Source of the DNA: Phoronis ovalis
Lineage: Eukaryota; Phoronida; Phoronidae
Length of the DNA stretch: 30,902 nucleotides
Reading direction: 5' to 3'
Assembly (NCBI GenBank): GCA_028565635.1
Contig: JAOXYB010030066.1
Span: 1 to 30,902, forward strand
Below are positions 23,136 to 30,902 of the stretch, piece after piece. Under the pieces are notes generated by a model. It worked only from the letters and a program-made list of their open reading frames with translations, ran no database searches and was not told where the DNA came from. The position numbers and the translations under genes are program-made. Position 1 is the stretch's first letter. The number at the start of each line of letters is the position of its first letter.

Positions 23136-26100
23136 ATGTCAGAAGCACAAGAAATGCCTTTGTACACACCATTTTTTGGTATCATGGGAGTGACATCAGC
23201 TATGGTTTTCACAGGTAAATATGTGCGATGTAATTATTATCTGCGAAAATGCCCTACTAACGACGGTTATAGTGTCCTTTCACTTCCGAATAGATCGAAA
23301 CTTAGTAGTTATATTGTTTACCCGTGGATAAATAGACATCTTCAGAACACCAGAACACACTGGGACAAACCTCACTGAAACCAAATGGAATCGTGATGTT
23401 AGCGAGGGCAAAACTGGAAGTGGACCCTTGAGTAAAATTGACCCCTACGAAATCGATTTTCATGATATCATTGTCATTGAAATTATTGATTGACGGATTT
23501 TACTATAGGACTTTAATAAAGCTGCCATTTTTCTCAATTTCGGTGTGCTGTAATGTGTTAGACGAGAATGTGCAAAAGTAAACGTTTTGATTGCTTTCCA
23601 GTGTGATTTATTGCTAGACAGCGAATGTTGTGTAAGGGGTGTACTGCCAGAGTTGAATGTATTTAAAATAACAAAGTCATGCAGTGCACCTTGTGGTACA
23701 GCGGTCAATGGATCATGGGTGCAGGAACTCTTCCATTATAAATGTCTTGTCAATAGTATTTAGGATGGTGTTATTTTGTATTTGTAGCCATTATCAGTTA
23801 ACCAAAGTTCCCAGTAATAAAAAATAGTTAAATATAATATTTATTATTTTTGATTCGGAGAAGTGCACGACTTAGGCATTGTTACGCAGTTTGGTGGTCA
23901 GTGGTGTGGAACGACCTAGTCATGGTCATGACTTCATTTTATATTCCAATAGGTTCTCCGTGTCCTTATAGAGATAGTGTGTACCAGCACCATGTTTTTA
24001 TGTAACCGTCATCCAGAGATCATTCTGTGTCATCCATATTTTGTAGCTTTGATCATGTGATTCAGTACCAGTCAAATGCATTTATCCAAGTTGTGATTTT
24101 TCTCAAAATGAAAATATTATCATTTTACTTTTTTGAGTTAGTTTATAATCTCATTTAGATTCAACAATAGAATTAAATCCTACACTCCCTTGGGTAAATT
24201 CATATTGAGATTTGGAGCATTTTAGACATCCTCTAACCACCACTTTAAAATCTTTACAATTTTTTTAGAAAGTTAACAAATGCAATAGGATAACAATTGT
24301 CTGAGCTATTGTCAATGGATTAAATACAGCTACAGTGAAGATATGAGAGTGCAGATTTCTTATCTCCTCTTATCTTGCTTTTAAGTTTGGGAACTGGCTC
24401 CTGATGTTTAGTTTCTTACTGTCAGTGTCACAAGGTTTTTCAGTTTAGGAAAAGTAAACAAAGCGACTGATATGGAAGAAGAAAAATGTGCAAAGTATTA
24501 CTATTAAAACTGGAGTCTAGTCAAAGCCATCAATGTGAAAGAATAAAAAATACACGGGTAATATACTGTGCCCTATACTCATGTTAAACCAGTATCAATC
24601 TTCATATGATTACCCTGATATAGGCTCCCACACCTGTGTTAAAATATGAATTACTAAAAGCTGGATAAGGTCATATGAAATGTGTTCATGAATATAGGGA
24701 ATATCATATTTGCTAGCAGGTTTGAAGATGTTCAGGCAGATATCAGCTTCTGTTTTGCTAGAGAAAGATGTTTAGGTCATTCTTAACTACCAGTCATTTA
24801 AAGGCTGGTCATTCATCTACATTTGTCTAGATTCTTTTCCATCTGCTAGCATGTTCATATCTGTAGATTATTTATTTCACCAGTCACTTTATTGACACAA
24901 AAATCAATATCATTACTGCAATATTCTTAGACTACAAACTGGAATTCTGGTTTGACACCTAATTGTATCTATAGAAATAAATCATGGTGTAATTAAGTAT
25001 TACTCTACTTCACTGTATAGTTTAGTTAGTATGTATCATTTAGACTTGATGCAGTGTTAAGAATGATATATGACTTAAATTATCACAAGCATCTTAAAAA
25101 ATGAGTAATACAGATACTCAATAATTAAAAAGTAGTAAGTTTCAGATTGTTGAGAGGGAAAGAAATATGTTATCAGCATTTTGAAATCTTGTCCACTTTA
25201 TAATATTGTTAATATGTATCTACATAATTATAGCTACATCTGGAATGTTGCCTATAAGGAGAGGTGTGTGTGCCACTAGTAATAACCAGAACAGGATTCT
25301 AATAACTGCTAGTCTTGCTCTGATTATTATGGAGGGCACTGATTATAGGAGTGTAGTAATACATGACTTGCTAAGGTTTATATTGTATGTGTTTTATTTC
25401 CTGTTACTGGTATAACTACCAAATATGTAAGAAATGGTTGTGGCTACTACAGCTAGATTTCCTTTATAAATATACTATGAATGATTAAAAATTTATTGAT
25501 TTCCTAACACAGTTTAAAATTAGCCTTGTTATAGTAGTTCCTACAAGTTAGTTAATATATGGAATATTTTACAATTTATCAGTTCCATAAATTATATAAG
25601 CTGACTATATTCCAGATATCTTGCTAGATTATTAAAGGATTACTGTATCAATTGTTAAAGCTCTGTGTCCCATAATCAGCCTGATATAATAAAATGGTTT
25701 CTGTACCCTGAATAGTAGCAGAATTTACAGGAAAAGGCAAATGCTATTTTAATTAAAGTCCAGAAATCTGACTTCAATAGTTTGTTTACTTTTATTAGTT
25801 AGCAAATAACAAAAAAGAAAAGAAATAACAAAAAGGGTCAATTTTGTATAAAAAGGACTTTAATATACAGCTTAATATTTATTGTATTTCATAACCTGAT
25901 ATGCATGTCTATTTAAAAATTCATTTTTATCATAGATCATTGATGCTAGACACTACTCCTATCATTAATATGTGTGACGTTGTTCTTGTCACTGTCACAT
26001 GCCACTGGTAACATGTCATAAGGCCTTGTGCTATGAGTTACCATGATTTGGATTTCACCAATTGTTGTACTTGACACTGTGACGGGGCAGATGACTCATC

Positions 26101-28000
26101 AGAAAAAGTGGGAAATTTATACATCCTACAAAATTAATTTAAACACTTAAAGGATTTTAACTTTAAAAATTGTTACTTTATCATTTCTGTTTCTATTGAA
26201 TAAAATCACATTTCATGTTTGTAATAATATGTAGTGTTTGCCCCAGGAAATTAAAAATTACTTTATCAGTTTGTCCCTGATTATATTCAATATTTAACAC
26301 TTGGTTATTTTACCTGTTCCTGATATTTTGTGATATGAACTGCTGTACTGAATAGCAGTAGAGAAATTACTTAATAAATATTAAAAGCAGTAACCCAAAC
26401 AACAGGGAAGATACCATAATTTGTCAGATTACTGGGTGCGTTTTATAATTCGTAGCCAGAAATTGCACTGCTAGATGCTCAGGAATCCTGAACAATGATA
26501 GAATTATAATGTTATTTTGTCATTAGGCTATTTATGTTCCTCAATTACTTGAAATATAGAAAGTTTCACTTTTCACAGATTCTAGGAAAATGTTGAGGCT
26601 TTCTTTATCAGTGCATGAAAGACCTTGATCTACATGATACAATGCATAAATAGGAGATTGTAATCTGTATTTGCTTAGTACTACTATTTTATTCAGCATG
26701 CTTTCTATTTCTATTACAGGGTGAGCAAAAATTATAATGATTAGAATCCAGTATGAGAGGTGTATCTCTGCTTTAATTTCTATCATTATTTAAACAGGGT
26801 GTTCAAAAGGTGTAATGAATGATAAGAATCTGGGGTGGGTTTCTCAAATGACTGGTGTTGTGTTTAGTCATAAAGTCTAAATTTCATCGCATTGCAATCG
26901 TACACTTGACATGCGATAAGTTTGGAGAAACCCACCCCTGATGCCACAATAACAAAACCTACATTCACTGCTTTTATTTTGCAATGTGGTTTAACAATGT
27001 GTTAATGTCTGCTGTTTTTTTTTGTCTTTTTCCAGCTTTGGGAGCAGCTTATGGAACAGCTAAATCAGGAACCGGTATTGCTGCCATGGCCGTCATGAGG
27101 CCAGAGTTAATCATGAAATCAGTAATTCCCGTAGTTATGGCTGGTATTATTGCAATTTACGGTCTTGTAGTAGGCGCTGTCATCTCACAGAGCATCACCC
27201 CTGAGGGTTACACATTATTTAAGTAAGTAGATATTGCTGCGATAAAAGTATAAAAATCTCCATTCTTTATTTGATATGAGGACTATGTTATTGCCTTTAA
27301 GTCCAAATTATGCATTGTTAGTTACAATGATTTTTTCTCCGAAATGTTTTAATAATAAAAAGTTAATTCTGGTATGTCCATAGATGAGACATTTGTGTGC
27401 TGATTCAATGGCAGTTTCTGTTATTTATTATTAGGGCTGTTCTGCTTTAGATGTAGGGGGAGGCACTTTTTAAAAGACCCTGTCACCTAAAACTATACCT
27501 AATGCTTTATTACTTCCTATTTTATGCACATAAATTGATTAGCAATCCACCACCCATATTTTCACTGAAGTGCCTTCCTCCCTCCTGGACAACCAAAAGT
27601 GGGGTAGCCCTTAGGTGTTTGATTTAAATATCCATCAACAGTGGATGATGTGCTTTGAGTAAACCCAGTTTTACTTACATTTACTGAATTCTCTACACGC
27701 AAGCTGAACAAATAGAATCTGACTTAACATGTTACAGGTGTTTTTTTTTTGTCTCAGTTTTAGCTTAAATACTTAATATTTTGTTTATTTTTCAGGAGTT
27801 TCCTTCATTTGGGAGCTGGTTTGAGCGTAGGTCTTAGTGGTCTAGCTGCAGGTTATGCTATTGGAATTGTAGGAGATGCAGGCGTAAGAGGCACAGCTCA
27901 GCAACCTAGGTTATTCGTCGGCATGATTCTTATCCTTATTTTCGCTGAAGTATTGGGTCTTTATGGATTTATCGTTGCTTTGATTTTGGCTGTGAAATAG
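23136..28000 (+). CDS. ATP6V0C: V-type proton ATPase 16-kDa proteolipid, subunit c
   Basis: Exons 23136-23214, 27036-27222 and 27796-28000 join (phases 1 and 2) to a complete 156-residue protein; human is 155. It forms the rotor ring of the membrane Vo sector, carrying protons into lysosomes, endosomes and secretory vesicles. Four helices are clear at about residues 12-34, 54-78, 92-114 and 131-154. E140 in helix 4, in the context [11 protein letters not shown], is the essential proton-carrying carboxylate. The block [20 protein letters not shown] and the loop [14 protein letters not shown] are near-invariant in the family. The short N-terminus and the loop between helices 2 and 3 ('SQSITPEGY') vary, as expected. 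The gene is divergent from PWP2 and convergent with TRAP1. Confidence 0.97.
23215..27035 (+). other. V-ATPase c intron 1 (3.8 kb)
   Basis: This large first intron has donor GTAAAT and acceptor TTTTTCCAG. It contains a short inverted-repeat element at about 26830-26940. Elsewhere I see only AT-rich sequence; open frames near 23460-23708, 25206-25415 and 26541-26786 show no family features. First introns often hold enhancers, but none can be identified by eye. Confidence 0.75.
26830..26940. mobile_element. Small inverted-repeat element (MITE-like, about 110 bp)
   Basis: The left arm CTGGGGTGGGTTTCTC (26830-26845) and the right arm GAGAAACCCACCCCTG (26925-26940) are reverse complements at 15 of 16 positions. 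CAGGGGTGG-type ends are reminiscent of hAT elements, but I see no matching 8-bp target duplication next to the arms. There is no coding capacity. Confidence 0.55.
27223..27795 (+). other. V-ATPase c intron 2
   Basis: This intron has donor GTAAGT and acceptor TTTTTCAG. A T-run lies at about 27742-27750. No other feature was seen. Confidence 0.75.
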
Positions 28001-29155
28001 ACAGTTCGATATTAAATCTAGAAGAATTGAACTTGTATAAATTTAACAGTGTGGCGTGAAAATTTTCTGGAAATTGAATGGGTCCTTCTTTGTGAAAATA
28101 TTAATTTTTGGTGTGTAACTGACTTGCCGTCATATGTTGTGCAATGGGCATTCCTCTGTGACATCGAGGATTACGAAGATTCCCAGGATTTTTTCAATTT
28201 TAAATTTAAAAAAAAACTGACACATTATTTAAACAAACTCTACGCCAGTGAGGAGAAATCTGTTTTGTTGTCTCAAATAGACACATACAATAAAATTGTT
28301 GTAATATATGATGTATAGAGATATTGTGCAACCGATAGAAAAGCAGAAACTAGATTATACAATGCATTAGAAGTGTTTAGACAGTAATACAATTTGTGCT
28401 TAATTTGCTTCTTATTATCACAAAGTTATGGCAACATTCCGTGATTGCTTCATGGCTGTACAGTGCTTTATTATTCAATACATTTTAGAACGAATGTAAT
28501 GACTTTTGTGCTTTCATCGTACATTTTGACATTTTTGAACGAGGAGGATGTCCTCCATTATTTAATATTTTGAAATATTCCAGGAGTAATGTTATATTCA
28601 GATTTCCAAGCTGGTATTGGGTTGAGGGAAGTGTCAAATGGAGAAGTTTAGCCTTCGTGTTAAACTTGAGCTTGTAATATTTTAAACCTTACCATCGTCT
28701 GAATCTGTGCTGATGCTCCACAAATACCATCATAATTATGGAGGCCCAAAAGTCTTGAGACAAATTCAAGTTTAACACTTCATCTAAATTTTTAATCATT
28801 AAAAGCATAATTTAATATCATTCTTTGAACATTGGTTTAGATTGTCAAAACTGAAATTGAATATATTCTTTGTCTGTTTTTGGCTCTGGACTTCTGGAGT
28901 AGATATGCTCAACAGATTTAGTATGTTGAGGATTTACAAGTGCAAGTACAGAGACTGCCCGTTAGTCGCAGTAAACAATCTACTTGTATAATAGCAGAAA
29001 TGTGATTCAGTCTACCCATTTAGTCTTCTTAATTTACAAAGAATGTTTTTATCTTTAGTTGAGACGAGTCTGTTGGTTATAATTGTGTATATGTGTAATA
29101 TTTTGTTTGCTATCTGTGGATATATTGAATGTCTGTGCACATGATAAAAAATAAA
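28001..29155 (+). other. ATP6V0C: V-ATPase c 3' untranslated region
   Basis: This is 1.15 kb of non-coding sequence after the stop codon. An AATAAA at 28289-28294 may give a short form and one at 29150-29155 a long form. An 89-codon open frame at 28049-28318 has no family features and lies within this region. Confidence 0.6.
29150..29155 (+). terminator. ATP6V0C: Distal polyadenylation signal of the V-ATPase c gene
   Basis: The AATAAA is followed within about 15 nt by a T/G-containing stretch. It is a candidate for the long transcript end. Confidence 0.5.
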
Positions 29156-29588
29156 TATTTGTATCCAGAGAAATTTGTTAATTTATATTTAATTCAGGAC
29201 ATGATCTTTACAAATATCTTGACGTCCAAAGTACGTATCCTTTGTACTCATCTTGAAAAAATGTACAATTGTTCTTTTCTCAGTGCATAAAGATGCGATA
29301 TTCGACTCTTGTAAGTTTAGTCCGACGACTAGCTATCATGAAATAAACAAAACAACGATACAATAGTCGAATGGATTAGATGCCCCTTCAAGCGTAACGT
29401 GGACATATACGGATGGTGTCATTTACACCTAACTTTCAGCTAGTATGATACAGGATGTACTTTTGCCATGGCTGTAACAAAAATGCTGAAGTGCTTGAAG
29501 TACCAAGTTTTGAAAATTAAAGTTGTACAGGGAAATATGTTCTTTCATCACTTGGCAAAAGCAAGGCTCTCCAGATATCAACTGTCAT
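29156..29588. other. Intergenic stretch between V-ATPase c and the second fold-back MITE
   Basis: No gene, RNA or repeat was recognised in this convergent intergenic region. Confidence 0.5.
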
Positions 29589-30205
29589 TTAAGGCTAAGC
29601 TAGACCATTGCCACTGTTTAAATAAAAATATGTGAAAAATCTGCATTACATTTTTTTCACCCAAGAAAAATCTTTTTTGCAAAACTTTAACATTCCAACT
29701 ATGTCATAATGGTATTTTTAAACTATTCCATAAAATGTATGAAATTAAATTAATGTTTAATGACCCTCTGTAAAAATCATTAGGTACATCCTACGGGAAA
29801 ACCCAGTAAATAAAAATTTGTGCTGGCTATATTTTTACGAAGAAAACGGTACTTCCATAATTTGTTATGGACCATTTATAAAGTGCAATAAAGAATTTTG
29901 TTTATATAATCAATTTAGTTTTTTCAGCAAATAAAAATGTTAGCTTTTTGATCATTAATTAATAATTTAAAGATTATTCACGGTATTACAATTTGGTAAT
30001 AACAAATAATGAGAGTATCGTTTTTATGAGGCATCATAAAAAGTTAATTAAATTTCATGCATTGCTCACATAAGCCTAAAAATTCCACCATGACATAGCA
30101 CCAATGTTAAAGTTTCAGAAACATTTATTTTGTGTGAAAAAAATGTAATGCACATTTTTTGCGAATTTTTATTTAAACAGTAATGAGGATCTAGCTTAGC
30201 CTTAA
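29589..30205. mobile_element. Fold-back MITE, copy B (TTAA-flanked, 617 bp)
   Basis: It starts TTAAGGCTAAGCTAGACC and ends 'gatctagcttagccttaa'. It shares the terminal inverted repeat and internal landmarks of copy A ('gcattacatttttttcac', 'aaaactttaacatt', 'taatggtattttt', 'aggtacatcctac', 'ataatcaatttagt', 'cattaattaataatt') in the same order and orientation. It lacks about 60-70 bp of the right arm that copy A has (the 'cttcttaaaaacgtagttagc...ctgtaggatgtacc' part), which explains the shorter length. No open frame is present. Confidence 0.85.
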
Positions 30206-30429
30206 AATCTGAACTGGTATCTAATCCACATTTCCTTGATATAGGGGCATGGATGGCTACCTAGCTTGGCTGTATGTAACCGAACTATTATAAACGTGAA
30301 TCTAATTCCAATTAATTATAAGCAGTTTCAAAACTTGGACCGTGCAAGGATTCATCACCAGTGTATTTTGGGAGTTTTCTCAGAAATCTTTGTAAGTGAT
30401 AGTTGCAACATTACTGCAGTTCTGCCTGC
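30206..30429 (-). other. TRAP1: Probable TRAP1 3' untranslated region
   Basis: This non-coding sequence lies just downstream of the TRAP1 stop codon. The nearest clear minus-strand AATAAA (30168-30173) lies inside the right arm of MITE copy B, so the transcript may end inside the transposon. Confidence 0.45.
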
Positions 30430-30531
30430 TTAGTGTTTTTCCAGTGCCTTTGTAAGCAATTCATTCATTCTCCCTAGCATTGAGCGAGGATCATCTACAA
30501 GTCCAGCGGCAATGAGGGCATTATCATATAT
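30430..30531 (-). CDS. TRAP1: Last coding exon of TRAP1, mitochondrial HSP90 chaperone (partial)
   Basis: The exon encodes 33 residues and TAA. It begins [18 protein letters not shown] and ends with [11 protein letters not shown], matching the C-terminal end of TRAP1 ('[19 protein letters not shown]...LVKALERH'). TRAP1 is an ATP-driven chaperone dimer of the mitochondrial matrix; this segment closes the C-terminal dimerisation domain. The acceptor is CTTACAG at phase 0, so the previous exon should end with a Gln codon. All other exons are to the right of the window. Lack of an MEEVD tail separates it from cytosolic HSP90. Confidence 0.9.
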   Translation of the reverse strand: MYDNALIAAGLVDDPRSMLGRMNELLTKALEKH

Positions 30532-30902
30532 CTGTAAGTTACAGAAAATAATTGGAGTTACTATAATCAAGAACACTACGTCCCTGCAAAATCTGCACTG
30601 CCCCACGTACCGTCCCTTGCGCAGTTATCAATGATAACACCTATGGCTGCGTATAGTAGGGTTTGCTTTTAGGGCTGGAACTAGAATTTTTGCCCTTCCC
30701 TCTTTTTAAAACAACAACTATCACAATGAACTGCAAAATTAAATGGTAAATTGGAGCAAACATACATGCATACGTATTGTTCTATTTTAAGTTGAACTGA
30801 TTGAGGGAAGGTACTTTTAAAATAGAACTAGACATTCGGTGAGTTGTAAACAACTCCGAGAGTGTACCCCCAGCCAAGAATGCTGCCAGTTGGAGAGACT
30901 GG
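30532..30902 (-). other. TRAP1: Last intron of TRAP1 (incomplete)
   Basis: This intronic sequence runs to the window edge. The preceding exon (human equivalent around 'LVDQ') was not found here. Confidence 0.65.

Noticed and set aside
23460-23708. Minus-strand open frame of 82 codons in V-ATPase intron 1
   Set aside because: It has no recognisable domain, no splice support and biased composition; it is best explained as chance.
25206-25415. Hydrophobic 69-codon open frame in V-ATPase intron 1
   Set aside because: Hydrophobic translations are common in T-rich DNA. There is no family match or start context.
28049-28318. 89-codon open frame just after the V-ATPase stop codon
   Set aside because: It lies in the 3' untranslated region, has low-complexity K/F/N content and no homology that I recognise.
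1-30902. tRNA, rRNA, CRISPR arrays, operons or integrated viral genes
   Set aside because: I looked for tRNA B-box-like GGTTCGAATCC, regular spacer arrays, and polymerase or integrase motifs. None was convincing; the one GGTTCGAAA is PWP2 exon 2 coding sequence.

Overview
This window is nuclear DNA from an animal, not a bacterium. It is AT-rich, its genes are split by GT-AG introns, and AATAAA signals follow the coding regions. The proteins are clearly metazoan. A single-exon rhodopsin-like receptor with an NFYLY-type helix 7 and ancient 'AGGTCAAAG' dispersed repeats point to an invertebrate, most likely a lophotrochozoan such as a mollusc. The phylum is inference. No bacterial, viral, CRISPR or tRNA signal was seen.

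Layout. Positions 1-2031 are dispersed and tandem repeats, and 2032-3656 is featureless AT-rich DNA. A single-exon class A GPCR lies at 3840-5087 (+). Two exons encoding the C-terminal tip of a xanthine dehydrogenase/aldehyde oxidase-family protein lie at 6877-7758 (+). A complete 19-exon PWP2 gene (924 aa, U3 snoRNP/SSU processome) lies at 8530-22701 (-), tail-to-tail with the oxidase fragment. A 434-bp head-to-head intergenic region at 22702-23135 probably acts as a shared promoter. The complete three-exon V-ATPase c-subunit gene (156 aa) lies at 23136-28000 (+). The last coding exon of the mitochondrial HSP90 gene TRAP1 lies at 30430-30531 (-), tail-to-tail with the V-ATPase gene; the rest of TRAP1 is to the right of the window.

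Mobile DNA. Two copies of one long fold-back MITE with TTAA at each end lie at 14252-14928 (inside PWP2 intron 12) and 29589-30205 (between the V-ATPase gene and TRAP1). A smaller inverted-repeat element is at about 26830-26940 in V-ATPase intron 1.

How the genes relate. They are mostly independent housekeeping genes. The one suggestive link is the divergent PWP2/V-ATPase pair (ribosome biogenesis and lysosomal acidification). Its spacer carries an M-box-type E-box, a perfect CRE and a CCAAT box. I did not find a clearly new multi-gene system. The best leads are the fold-back element family, the degenerate-motif GPCR, the isolated oxidase C-terminus and the divergent promoter.
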